Source: Kalmanozyma brasiliensis GHG001 (lineage: Eukaryota > Basidiomycota > Ustilaginomycetes > Ustilaginales). From it: a stretch of 64,000 nucleotides of DNA. Below are positions 48,579 through 58,296 of this stretch, piece by piece. Location of the stretch: assembly GCF_000497045.1 (NCBI RefSeq), contig NW_015961970.1:1240802-1304801 (forward strand), written 5' to 3'. Position 1 is the first letter of the stretch. Every line of letters begins with the position of its first letter. The notes below the pieces were generated by a model, which worked only from the letters and a program-made list of their open reading frames with translations, was not told where the DNA came from and did not search any database. The position numbers and the translations under genes are program-made.

Positions 48579-49591
48579 GGCGGCGGTGGTGGCGTCAGGC
48601 GAGAGGGGCTGATCGAGAGTTGAAGAAAGACGGAGGAGGTGGAAGCGACGAGGGTGCTGATGGTCCGCAGTAGTCGGCAGATGGGAGCGGGAAGAGAAGA
48701 GGGTGGAGACTGCGGGACTCGAGTATATGTATGTGGTCAAGTGGTCGAGGGCGATAAGGTTGAGCGCAGTTGCGGCAAAGTGGAATGTGATTGCAGCGAG
48801 GTGAAATGAAGCTCGACTCAGCTTTTCCTGCGCTCTGAAACAAGCAAAGAGGCGAAGCGCAGTCGGGTCGTATGACCCCGAATGCGACTGTGACTGGGAC
48901 TTGACGCCCTCTCCTCTCAGTCTTCAGCAACAGGAGTCAAAGGGGCGGCGTAGTCGAGCTCGTCAAAGACGGGAAAGTGCGTGTGTCAAATGGCTCATCA
49001 AGTCCGCACTGACCAAGCGTAGGATCGGCTCGAGCGTTCTACGGCCCGAGCGTTGATCCTGGGCACGCACGCAAGCACGCCAGCAGAAGCTAAACAGGCA
49101 AGGGCAAACTCAGTCAAGCAAGCCGCTCTCGAGCCCACCTGCGCTTCAGTCAAGTCACCAGGGTGATTGGCGTCAATGCAGGGTTCGCATGCGTTATCAG
49201 AAAGGTTGGACCCTGAAACATCACTTTTTCTTGCGCATGCCAGCCGCGCCAAAAGCCAAAAAAGATGGCTGAGTTCTGACAAGCGCAGCGCAGCCAGGCC
49301 AAGGTGGGGAAGGGTCGCGTGCGCGCAACCGTCATTGTGCGGGAAGGAAATGTTTCCCGTCCGAAACAAGGCGTCCAGGGTCAAGGCCGACTTCCGACTT
49401 GGTTGGCCCAGCACCTTCGCGGGTCATGCTTCCTTCTCGACATCCTCAAAGCTCCACACATGTCCATCCAGACAACGCACGATCATCGTCTGCAACGCGT
49501 TCGATCGAGTGCGGGATCTCGTAGGAATATAGGCCCATAGGACTCAATCCGACCGCGTCGACCAGTCAGTCCGGCGCCTTACGTCTTCGAG
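48579..49591. other. Divergent intergenic region FHA / TAF13
   Basis: These 1.0 kb lie between divergent starts. A TATATAC-like sequence for the FHA gene is near 48724-48729. No gene or repeat array is recognisable. Confidence 0.4.
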
Positions 49592-50548
49592 ATGCCGCCA
49601 ACACCCTCGCGCTCGGCGGCGCGCGGAGGTGCGCGTCGGAGACAAAGCTCTTCGCTCCATCCACAATTCGGTCCATGCGCGAGCACTATAGTATCCGCAG
49701 GTGGCACCTCACTCCAGACCTCTAGAGGGGTCAAAGCAACCAACGATGGCGCTCTCCAATTCATCCATCCGGCGCTGGCCCTATCCACCGGCGTCCCCGT
49801 CTCCTCGTCGTCCACCTCTGGCCTGGGTCAAGCGGCAGCAGCGCAGATTCGCGGTCGCCGACCCTTCAACCATCGCAACCTCTTCGCGCGCGATCTGCGC
49901 AATCTCATGTACGCGTACGGCGACGCACCGGATCCAGATCCAGACTCGGTGATGCTCATGGAGGAGATGACGGTCGACTTCATCACCGACCTCTGCTGTC
50001 GTGCACGCCCCAGCCCGTACGCACTCGGTCTGGGGACCAGCTCGATATCCAACAGCTCAAGCGCGTTCGGTGCGACGCTAGAGCAGCACGCTGACGGAAT
50101 TGTCACCGGAGAGACACTTCCACCACGCGCACCACATCGACTGCGTGTCAAGCTGGAAGACTTCCGTCATGCACTAAGGAAGGATGTCGAGGCGAAAAAG
50201 CTCGGTCGTATGGAACAGCTGCTGTATGCCGACAAGGTGGTGACAGAAGCGAGACGTGTGGGTGGTGTTGAAGAGGCGGCAGAGCGTGCAGGGGCTATGC
50301 AGACAGACAACTTGCCGCCGCCAACGTCGAATGCGGATGGACCGGCACGAGACGCCAGCCTCGAGGACCTGGACGACGACGATGATGATGGTCAGGACGG
50401 GAAAGCGGGAAGGGGAGGCAAAACGGGACGGGGTCGTGGAAGGGGTGGTGCTGGCAGCAGAGGTGGTGGAAGGGGCAGAGGCAAGCCAAACGGCGCCAGA
50501 GCCACGTCGACAGCTGGATCGGCGAGATCCTCCGTCGCGCCTGCGTAG
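49592..50548 (+). CDS. TAF13: TFIID subunit TAF13 with RGG-rich tail
   Basis: This 318-residue protein carries a TAF13/Spt3-type histone fold from about residue 90: FARDLRNLMYAYGD, then SVMLMEEMTVDFITDL, a 45-residue insertion, then RVKLEDFRHALRKD and RMEQLLYADK. TAF13 pairs with TAF11 in TFIID and stabilises TBP binding. Family members are usually 120-170 residues. Here there is an extra N-terminal 90 residues, the Ser-rich insertion between the second and third helix, and a C-terminal acidic patch followed by an RG/RGG box of about 35 residues. Part of the N-terminus could be an unspliced intron, because GT and AG pairs occur, but no stop forces one. It is convergent with RPAP1 (142 bp apart). 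Confidence 0.9.
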   Translation: MPPTPSRSAARGGARRRQSSSLHPQFGPCASTIVSAGGTSLQTSRGVKATNDGALQFIHPALALSTGVPVSSSSTSGLGQAAAAQIRGRRPFNHRNLFARDLRNLMYAYGDAPDPDPDSVMLMEEMTVDFITDLCCRARPSPYALGLGTSSISNSSSAFGATLEQHADGIVTGETLPPRAPHRLRVKLEDFRHALRKDVEAKKLGRMEQLLYADKVVTEARRVGGVEEAAERAGAMQTDNLPPPTSNADGPARDASLEDLDDDDDDGQDGKAGRGGKTGRGRGRGGAGSRGGGRGRGKPNGARATSTAGSARSSVAPA

Positions 50549-50690
50549 CGTAGACCGTCTCTCAGCTTACTGGTTGCTGCGTGGCGTTCATTGTATTTGT
50601 ACCTTTCAACACACAATCATGGACCACATTGGTTGGATCGCCGAGGAAGTCACGCAAGACTTAAGTCGATTACGATGCTCGTGATTCTGT

Positions 50691-53600
50691 CTACTGTGCC
50701 ACGTTTGAGCTGCTCAATCGAGCGACGAGGCGCTGAGTCTCTTCGTCCGTTAGCTTGCTGGCTGACGAAGCCTCGGCTTCCGACTTGAGCAGCTCACGCA
50801 GCAGACCCTCGCCTTTTGCGACGTACAGCGACTTGAGGATGGTCTCCACCCTCTTTGCGTGCTTCGTGCTCGCGGCGTTGTTCGTGTCGCCCTCGCTGCT
50901 GACGATTGACCGCATGGCCGTACCCACATGGTGTCTCGCGATCTGCCAAGCCATTGAGCCTCTCGCCGCACTCGTGTCAGCAAGACTGACAAGGCACCGA
51001 CAATAGTGCTGGAGCATGTCCGCATCGGTGTCCTCCCATCCGAGCAGCCATCCTGGCACTTTGATCGGCGGCGTGCTCCGCAGACTATCGCTGTAGTCAT
51101 TCCACACCAGCCGACGGAAATCCACTGCCATGCCATCTTCACCTTCGAAGACGCCACCTTTGCATCCTGCGTTGGCGACCGTCATCACGACGCGCGCAAA
51201 GTTGGCGTCTCCAAACGAGATCGAGTCCCAGAGTGATGCGAGGTCGGTGAAGAATTGATAGAATGACATGCTTCCGCTGTACGTGCTTGTCGTCCATGCG
51301 TCCAGCGTGACCGTACTCATCACGTTGGAGTCGGAGTGCGATCGTCGTAGCTGGACGAGCTCGTCGGCGATGCCGAGAAGCGAGGTCAGCTCCTGCGAGA
51401 TCGTGGAGTCTCGGAACAGGTCTCGACCGGTCAAGACCCCGGACTGCTTTTGCTGCGTCGCGCCGGAGGCGGTCTTGTCGGTAAAGGTGTCGGCCTGATC
51501 TTTCTCAAGCATGAAGACCTTCATCACGCCGAGCAGGATCTGCTCCGGGCTCGGAAGGCTGCCCAGCATCGCTCGGGCCTTGGTCTTTGCCAAAGTGTCG
51601 TCCGTGTCCGCAACGCCACCGGCACGAGACACCTTTGAATGATCGAGCTGACCTCGGAAGACAGCGACAGCTAGCTTGAGCGACGCTCGGACCATTTCGA
51701 GCTCGCTTGGCTTCCAATCCTCGCCAAGGTTGTTGGGACGATTGAAGACAGCTGTACTGCCGCTGTGCAGGAGATCGTCGAGGGCAAGCAAGGGCCAGTC
51801 GGGGCGGATAGGCAGACCGCTCGCGGGACACTTCCACAGCTTGGAGCCCGTGATGGGGTCGACGTCTCTTTCGTCGTCCTCCTCCTCGTCGTTATCGGCT
51901 TCTTCGTGAGAAGTCTGCGCAGAAGAGTCGGCGCTTGCAATTGTCCTTGACTTAAACAGCGACGTGACTTTTAACAAAGGTGTGGGGTCGCGATGCTCCA
52001 CTGTCCGCGTGGGAGTTTGGTCTGGGAGATGATTGCCACCGACGACACATTCCAGGAGGAAAGGACGTAGCACGCGAGCCGTGCCCGCCCCGGCGAGCGT
52101 CTCGGCGGCACGCAGGACAATATCGGCGACGCGAGTTGCATGGCGAGCGTCAAGTCGAGTAATTGCGACCAGCTCGAGGGCCAGTGTGGACGTTGCTTCG
52201 GTTTGTGCGGTCAGGACAGCAGCGACAAAGTCCGAGAACGTCTGTCCATAGACATGACGTCCCGATGCCTGTGACTCCGGACTCTGCAAAGCTTCCCAAA
52301 GAGGGGCGCAAGAGACCAAAGCCAGGCTCTCTTGCAACATCAAAACTCCGTCGTGTGCAATCCGACTCGCTTTGGGACCTGCCTGATTTGACAAAGTCTG
52401 CTTTGCGTGCAAGATCGTTCTGCTGAGATCAAGATGCCTGTGACAAGCGCGACATGCTTGTACGGCCTCGTCCAGCCCGATAGCTTGCGTAGGTGCGGAC
52501 GAGAAGAGTCTCAAGACCTCGAGGAAGTGTTGCTGAATGGGCTGCTGGCACTGCGACACGATGATCGTGCCGAATTCGAGGTGCTTTTGCAAAAGATCGG
52601 GCTCCTTCCGGGTCGCGCATCGGAGCCAAGCATCGATGTAAGCGCAAAGAGGTCCGAGAGCGGACGTCTGTGTGATCCTTTGCGACTCAGGAGACGAGCT
52701 GATCACCTGTGCAGCGTCTCTAATGGGCTCGATCCAGTCTCGAACCTGTGTCCACGTGATGTCGTGCGCCGTCGCCAGCTCGTGTGGGTCGACCGCGCAA
52801 TGTGTCCATGCGGCAAGAACCTCGAAGATTCGCTGCACTGCTGTGCTTCTCGCTTCGCGGATCCAACTCTTCGTCGATGGTTGAGCTGTTGCGTCCTGCT
52901 TGGCCGTAAGCTGTCCGACAGCCCATGTGCTGCTCTCCTGCCAGATGTTCCACGTTCGCGCGACAATGGATGCAAAGAGACCGTACGATGCCAGTGAAGG
53001 GAACAAGTGGAGGATCTCGTCAAAAATGTGATACGCCATCAAAACGACCTCGTTGCCTGCTTCATCGTTGGTCGCAGAGTCGTTCTCGACCTTCCAGGGT
53101 TGCGTCACAATGAAGCGCAAGAGATGCTCGACGTTGCCGCTCGAAACGATGGCCTTTCCGACTTCACGATTGCTGAGGATGCCCTGGTGCAGCAGACGCA
53201 CAGCAGTCAATGAGGGCATGGAGCTCGAGCGCGGGGCGGATGCGGCGGGCAAGGAAGCTTCGGCTGAAGCCGGTGGCCAAGAAACCTTGAGTCCGAGATG
53301 GACAACAAAGTCGCACAGCTTCTGCGGCTCGTCTCCGAAGACTTGGCTCGCGTGAGTGGCAGAGCAAGACGCGATTCTGTAAAGCAGCTCCAGCGCCAAG
53401 TCTGCTTCCCATGTCGAAGTAACGACGCTGTCTGTTCTGTCGAGGAACAGACCAACAATGTTGGACTCGAGGAGCACCTTGGCCCAGTCCTTCTGCATAG
53501 CTTTCTCGACTTCGCTTGCCTCCGCGGCTTCCTCTCTGTCGTCAGGATCAGCCTTGTCAGCGCCAAACAAACGACCAAGGTCGAGTTCCTGTCCGGAACC

Positions 53601-55433
53601 CAGTGGAAGCGAGGTACCCGATGGCAAGGATCGGATTGCACTCGTCAAGCACCTCAGCGCTGCTGCTCGCACCGTGAAATGTCGGTCGTCCAAGAGCCAT
53701 CGAGAAACGGTGATGGTCCTGGCTCGGAGCAGCAGACCATGTTCATTCAACGCTCTAGTTGCTACGGCGTCCTTGTAGTCTCCGCTCTGGCCGAAGGCTG
53801 GATGGAGTTCGCACACCCGCCCGAGAACGTTGAGCGCAAGTTGGCGTTGCGCTGCTACTGTACTTCGTGAGAGATGGATCAGCTCGGCAAAGGTGTAGCC
53901 TGGAGCTTCTTGGTCGTCGCCGTGGTGATGCAAGCCGGACAGATACGTCTCATTGGTTTGGGTGTCTCGTCGAATGACATGGCCCGAGAAATCGAAGCGC
54001 AAGTCCGTAGAAGCTGCTTGAGTCTGGTGCTGCGGCATCATCCATTCTAGGGATGGGTTGGGTCCTTCGGGCTCCGCCGGGAAGTACTGCCGCTTGATCG
54101 CAAGCGGACCTTCTTTGTCTTCCACGAAAGCTTGTGTGTCTGTGGCTCTGTCCAGGGCTGATTGCGTTTGGGGCGGAAGTGGGTCGATGCCTTCTCTCGT
54201 GCTTGCCTGCGGAGCATTCACGCCCTTGCGATTGCGAAGAGCTTCCAGAACGTCTTTGCCGAAAAGGCTCTCGAGGCTGCGAAGTTCATCTGAAATCTCG
54301 ACTGCACTCATCTGACGCAGCTTCCGATCGTTCTCCCTCGATACATCCGAGAGTACGGCTGTGATGGCATCAATGTCGGCACCTCCACCGGGGTCTCTGG
54401 TCGGGTCGGGTACGAAGCTCCGTGCTGATCCGGCATTCACGGCGGGGTCCGCCGCCTGACTAGCCGTTGATCGAACGGACGGTGGACGCAACCCCTGTCG
54501 GAGGAGTCGCGACTTCCTGAAAGCCGACATTGGTCTGCCATCTTCGTCTAGCCATTCTTCGTCTTCAGTCGAGGTCGGTGCTTTGCCTTTGCCGATGCTT
54601 GGAACGCCAGTGCTCGATTTTCTTGATGATACTGCGGAGGGCTCCGAAAGAGCTGCCTGAGTCGCGACTGCATCTCGTTGTGGCGCTTCAACTGTGTCGA
54701 TGTCTTCACTGTACTGAAGCGCCCGACTCTTGCCAGGAGTTGGAGGCAGGATGGGCGTAATTTGGTCGCGATGCGACACGACAGGGAAGCCAGTGCCAGG
54801 CTCCTGTTCGTTGGGTGTCACCTCAGCTGCGAGACGTTGTTGTCGCTGCTCTTCGTGCTTCTGTAAGTCTTCATCCATCCTTTTTCTGACGACAAAGCGA
54901 GATCCGGAAGGCCTGGATCGAGTGGGCTTCGATCTTCTCTCCCCCACTGGACGCTCTGAAATGCTGCCGATGATGGATCCGGCAAGATTGAGTGTGGCTC
55001 TCGGTGCGGCCGGGGCGTCCGCTCCATAGTCGCTCTCGTCCTTTGTATCGGCACCGAAACGGACTGTCTTGGGTCGTGGTTGCATCTCCGCTTGCTCCGA
55101 GACTTTCGACACCTTGATGTTCACGGGAGAAGCCGCCTTTGTTGATGCTGCATCCTCCTCCACGCTCTCCACTGTAGGCTGCGTCGGGCGACTTGAGTCT
55201 TTTTGTGCTTCCGATGAGGGTGTTTTGGATTTGCTCGAGGAGGTGATGGGCGGAGGCTTCTTTCTTACTACGGTCGCTGCTGGCGGCCAGTTGCTGAAGG
55301 AATCCGGCGCAGCTCTGCGGCTTCGTGGATCATCCGGAACATCGTCATCAAATTCTGCCAGGTCCAGGTATCGTGGCCTAATCTGCTGTTTGCGCAGTTG
55401 TCGCTCGTCCAATGGCGGCTGTTGGCAGGCCAT
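50691..55433 (-). CDS. RPAP1: RNA polymerase II-associated protein 1 (RPAP1/Rba50)
   Basis: The protein has 1580 residues from the ATG at 55433 (MACQQPPLDERQLRK); the open frame upstream is leader. The N-terminal 400 residues are disordered with basic and Ser-rich patches. The RPAP1_N motif lies around residues 360-400 (NDRKLRQMSAVEISDELRSL). The RPAP1_C motif lies around 460-530 (LRFDFSGHVI...YLSGLHHHGDDQEAPGYT). The remaining 1000 residues are helical, HEAT-like. RPAP1 and yeast Rba50 act in cytoplasmic assembly of Pol II and its import into the nucleus, with the Gpn GTPases. The length is typical for metazoan and basidiomycete orthologues. It shares a 324-bp divergent promoter with NDUFS4. 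Confidence 0.93.
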   Translation of the reverse strand: MACQQPPLDERQLRKQQIRPRYLDLAEFDDDVPDDPRSRRAAPDSFSNWPPAATVVRKKPPPITSSSKSKTPSSEAQKDSSRPTQPTVESVEEDAASTKAASPVNIKVSKVSEQAEMQPRPKTVRFGADTKDESDYGADAPAAPRATLNLAGSIIGSISERPVGERRSKPTRSRPSGSRFVVRKRMDEDLQKHEEQRQQRLAAEVTPNEQEPGTGFPVVSHRDQITPILPPTPGKSRALQYSEDIDTVEAPQRDAVATQAALSEPSAVSSRKSSTGVPSIGKGKAPTSTEDEEWLDEDGRPMSAFRKSRLLRQGLRPPSVRSTASQAADPAVNAGSARSFVPDPTRDPGGGADIDAITAVLSDVSRENDRKLRQMSAVEISDELRSLESLFGKDVLEALRNRKGVNAPQASTREGIDPLPPQTQSALDRATDTQAFVEDKEGPLAIKRQYFPAEPEGPNPSLEWMMPQHQTQAASTDLRFDFSGHVIRRDTQTNETYLSGLHHHGDDQEAPGYTFAELIHLSRSTVAAQRQLALNVLGRVCELHPAFGQSGDYKDAVATRALNEHGLLLRARTITVSRWLLDDRHFTVRAAALRCLTSAIRSLPSGTSLPLGSGQELDLGRLFGADKADPDDREEAAEASEVEKAMQKDWAKVLLESNIVGLFLDRTDSVVTSTWEADLALELLYRIASCSATHASQVFGDEPQKLCDFVVHLGLKVSWPPASAEASLPAASAPRSSSMPSLTAVRLLHQGILSNREVGKAIVSSGNVEHLLRFIVTQPWKVENDSATNDEAGNEVVLMAYHIFDEILHLFPSLASYGLFASIVARTWNIWQESSTWAVGQLTAKQDATAQPSTKSWIREARSTAVQRIFEVLAAWTHCAVDPHELATAHDITWTQVRDWIEPIRDAAQVISSSPESQRITQTSALGPLCAYIDAWLRCATRKEPDLLQKHLEFGTIIVSQCQQPIQQHFLEVLRLFSSAPTQAIGLDEAVQACRACHRHLDLSRTILHAKQTLSNQAGPKASRIAHDGVLMLQESLALVSCAPLWEALQSPESQASGRHVYGQTFSDFVAAVLTAQTEATSTLALELVAITRLDARHATRVADIVLRAAETLAGAGTARVLRPFLLECVVGGNHLPDQTPTRTVEHRDPTPLLKVTSLFKSRTIASADSSAQTSHEEADNDEEEDDERDVDPITGSKLWKCPASGLPIRPDWPLLALDDLLHSGSTAVFNRPNNLGEDWKPSELEMVRASLKLAVAVFRGQLDHSKVSRAGGVADTDDTLAKTKARAMLGSLPSPEQILLGVMKVFMLEKDQADTFTDKTASGATQQKQSGVLTGRDLFRDSTISQELTSLLGIADELVQLRRSHSDSNVMSTVTLDAWTTSTYSGSMSFYQFFTDLASLWDSISFGDANFARVVMTVANAGCKGGVFEGEDGMAVDFRRLVWNDYSDSLRSTPPIKVPGWLLGWEDTDADMLQHYCRCLVSLADTSAARGSMAWQIARHHVGTAMRSIVSSEGDTNNAASTKHAKRVETILKSLYVAKGEGLLRELLKSEAEASSASKLTDEETQRLVARLSSSNVAQ

Positions 55434-55757
55434 TTTGACGCTGGGCACAGTGACGGCGTTCTCTGCCACGAAGCAAAGACGGTGGTGTGAGTGGAGGAAA
55501 TGAGAAGGATAGCTTGTTCGCAGCAAAAAATTAGAGCTCAGTCTCGGCAGTCGGCGAGCAGATGTGGAGCGGACTCCGCAGTGGGGATGTTAGACTATCA
55601 CCTCGGAGCCGAGGCCTGATTGCCAATCAAGTCGAATTCACAGGTCGCGCATCAGAGCCTTGTCACATCTTCATACCCTCCCTCATCGTTGGCATCGACA
55701 CCATCTTGACGACTGCATCCTGCTCGCTTCAGATCGAAGAACGCACACATACACACA
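55434..55757. other. Divergent promoter RPAP1 / NDUFS4
   Basis: These 324 bases separate two divergent starts. The clearest element is the inverted repeat CCTCGG-AG-CCGAGG at 55601-55614, which contains a CGG...CCG pair. No TATA box is clear. Confidence 0.5.
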
Positions 55758-56454
55758 ATGTCGCTTTTCCGCCAATCGACACAGGCACTGCGCACTGCCG
55801 CATCCGCATCCTCAAGCGCACGATGGATCTCCACTTCTTCGGTCCTTCGCAACACTGCCAACCCCAACACCTCGCCAGCACCCGCCAAGCGCACCGACAA
55901 CCAGGAGCGAGACCTTCCCGCCGAGCGACTTCAGCGACATGAGCAGGCTGTCGCCGCTGACCTTATCAGCAGCGCACCTGGTACGTAGAGCCGCAGACAA
56001 GCAGGATCACCAGCGCTGCTCGAGAGGTTGCAACCTTGACCCGGTTCCGGCAGACAGCACTCTCATCTGACCCCGCCATGCTGACTTTCATTCGTTTTGC
56101 CTTCGTTCTGTCTTTCTAGAGGAGCTGCACCAGCGAACCGTCCGAATCTTCCGTCCTGCCAAGACGGCCAACTCGTCCGGCAAGGCGGGCACCAAGGTTT
56201 GGCGTGTCGACTTCGATATCCTTCAAGGTTCCGCACGATGGGAGAACCCTCTGATGGGCTGGGCTTCTTCGGGCGACTACATGCAGGGCACTTCGCTCAA
56301 GTTCCGATCCAAGGAAGACGCTATCCACTTTTGCGAGAAGCAGGGCTGGGACTACCACGTCACAGAACCCAAGGTGGCGCGCATCCCGCCCAAGAGCTAC
56401 GCTGCCAACTACAACCACATCCCCGGCAAGCTCAGGATCCATCACACCAAGTGA
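55758..56454 (+). CDS. NDUFS4: NADH dehydrogenase (complex I) subunit NDUFS4, two exons
   Basis: Exon 1 (55758-55980) and exon 2 (56120-56454) are joined across a 139-bp intron (GTACGT...TTTCTAG) in matching phase, giving 185 residues. The N-terminus is an Arg/Ser/Ala-rich mitochondrial presequence (SLFRQSTQALRTAAS). Exon 2 gives the family body: VRIFRPAKTAN, WRVDFDILQ, RWENPLMGWASSGDYMQG, SKEDAIHFCEKQGWDYHV, and the end motif YAANYNHIPGKLRIHHTK. This is the 18/21-kDa accessory subunit at the interface of the peripheral and membrane arms of complex I. The split at the end of the less conserved N-terminal part is plausible. The family match is unambiguous. Confidence 0.97.
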
Positions 56455-56777
56455 AGGATTGTTAGTTGTGTCCCTGCTTTCCGTTATGTTGCTGCGCTAG
56501 ATCAATCGAGTGAATTTTGACACCACAGCGTCTGCCTGGCTTTGGTCTTGTTCGTTGCCGAGAGGCCACCGTTTCGTCTTAGTCGCGTCGAATGAGCTCT
56601 AACGCCGGCTTTGGATCATTGTGAACCCCGTGTTCAGAGCAAGCAAGGGTTCGCTGTAGGACATCTTTCACCGTGGTCGAAACGAATTGGAAGACGATTT
56701 GTCAGAAGGTTGATTGCTATACGGAACAAGTACAAAAGGGTGAAGCTGCAGGATGCCAGGTCTACAAGGCGAAATGC
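56455..56777. other. Convergent intergenic region NDUFS4 / PUP3
   Basis: These 323 bases hold both 3' UTRs. Nothing else is seen. Confidence 0.5.
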
Positions 56778-57601
56778 TCAATCCATTCTCGCCTTGAGCG
56801 TCCTCTCGATGACCTTGTCGGGGGTAATGATGCGGACGATGGCACCCCAACCTGATAGCGCATCGCGCTCGAGTGCACCGAGCAGGATCTGTGAAACGGT
56901 CTCGAAAAGTTCCTCGGGGCCCTAGAGACGAGCAAGCGAACGAATCGGAGAGAGGGGTTGAAGGTCAGCTTGTGCTCAACTTGGACATAATCTGAATGGG
57001 CGCACAACTTACAAGATCAGGCTCCCAAAGTCCTTCTGCCATGCCAAAGAGCTTGTCGGATGCTGTGCCGCTGACCACGAAGTCCTTCGCAAAGTTGAGG
57101 CACCCAATGACGTCCGTTGCTGCGATGAAGGGCTCGTCTTTCGAGTTGATACCAGCGATGACGGGCTCGATGAAATAGGGACCAAATCTGCAATTGTGAA
57201 TACACAACAACAGCGTAGCGAAGCAAGTAAAGATCGGAGAAAGGCGGTCAGTATAGGTCGGAGAGCAGCTGGCAGACCTCTGCCTGTCTTTCGGAGCCTG
57301 CTTACCTTCTCTCGTAGAGTGTCGAGCTGACCAAGTTTGCAAAGATCTCTGGCTCGATATCGCGCTCCTCCTTCATCTTGTACATGTTGACTCGGTATCG
57401 GAACCGCTCCTTGAGTGTCGCAACATCTGACGCCAAGCCTGGCAAACCAACGTATGTCTTTTCGGTGACGCGGAAGACCTTGTCGAAGTTGCATGCCACC
57501 GTCATTGCCTGCTGACCGAGACGGAGATCCGATGCGATGACGACGCAGTTCTTGCCCTTTGCTGCCACCACACTGCCACCGTTGTACTCCATGATACTCA
57601 T
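56778..57601 (-). CDS. PUP3: 20S proteasome subunit beta type-3, three exons
   Basis: Exon 1 is 57306-57601, exon 2 57013-57187 and exon 3 56778-56921. Introns of 118 and 91 bp have GTAAGC/GTAAGT donors and GCAG/CTAG acceptors, and the phases match. The result is 204 residues, as expected for beta-3 (about 205). Motifs in order are [74 protein letters not shown], and the end TLKARMD. There is no catalytic Thr after a Gly processing site, which fits the inactive beta-3 subunit of the core particle. It is divergent to MSP1 over 695 bp, two protein-quality-control genes side by side. Confidence 0.97.
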
Positions 57602-58296
57602 GCTGAGCTGTTCTGTGTTGTGACTTTGGCGTCACTACCGATTCGAAAGTGTTGCTGCACGATGCGATGGCGGTCGAGACCAGAGTGCGTGACGATCGTG
57701 CTGCGGAACAATGCTGCGCGGAGGAGCGGTTTGCTACGGCGAGACAGCAAGAGGTCAGATGATGCGATGAGGAGAGATGTCGAGAAGATGTCGAAACTTG
57801 GATGAAAGCAGCTCGAAGCCAACACGACAAGATTGAGAGAGGGTCCTTGCGCGTCCGTCCAGGCGTGCGTATTCCTGAGGCAGCAGCTGCGTAGCCGCTT
57901 TCTCTCGCTCCACAGCCTGAGAAAAGGTGATCGACCTCAGACTTCTCCACTTTGGTGAATATAAAAGCATTCATCGATCAAGGGTCTAACAAACCGAAAA
58001 AAGTGCTGAGTCGAAGCTTTGCTTTGCCTTCCAGCTCACTCGAGTAAGACAAACGGAGCGTGTTGAAAGCCTGAGCTTGGGCGCGGATAGCCGGTCTCTT
58101 CCACGGCAATTTTGGCTTGGGACCCTTCTTGACTTCCTTCGTCTCGCGTCGACATCCTTCTCATCACCACCATCCACATCGCTCAGTCCTCGACCTCGTA
58201 GGAAGCGGAGAACAGCTTCAAAGCGTCCATCGACTCCATCGCAGTCGCCTTGTAGCTAGCAGGCCCGAGTGTCAAGCACACCGAACCCGCGCAAAG
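57602..58296. other. Divergent promoter PUP3 / MSP1
   Basis: These 695 bases lie between the two divergent ATGs. The open frame of MSP1 extends back to 58117 but that part reads as His/Arg/Ser-rich leader. No specific site is evident. Confidence 0.4.

Noticed and set aside
52407..52997. 196-codon plus-strand frame inside RPAP1
   Set aside because: Antisense to a well-supported HEAT-like region, no motif.
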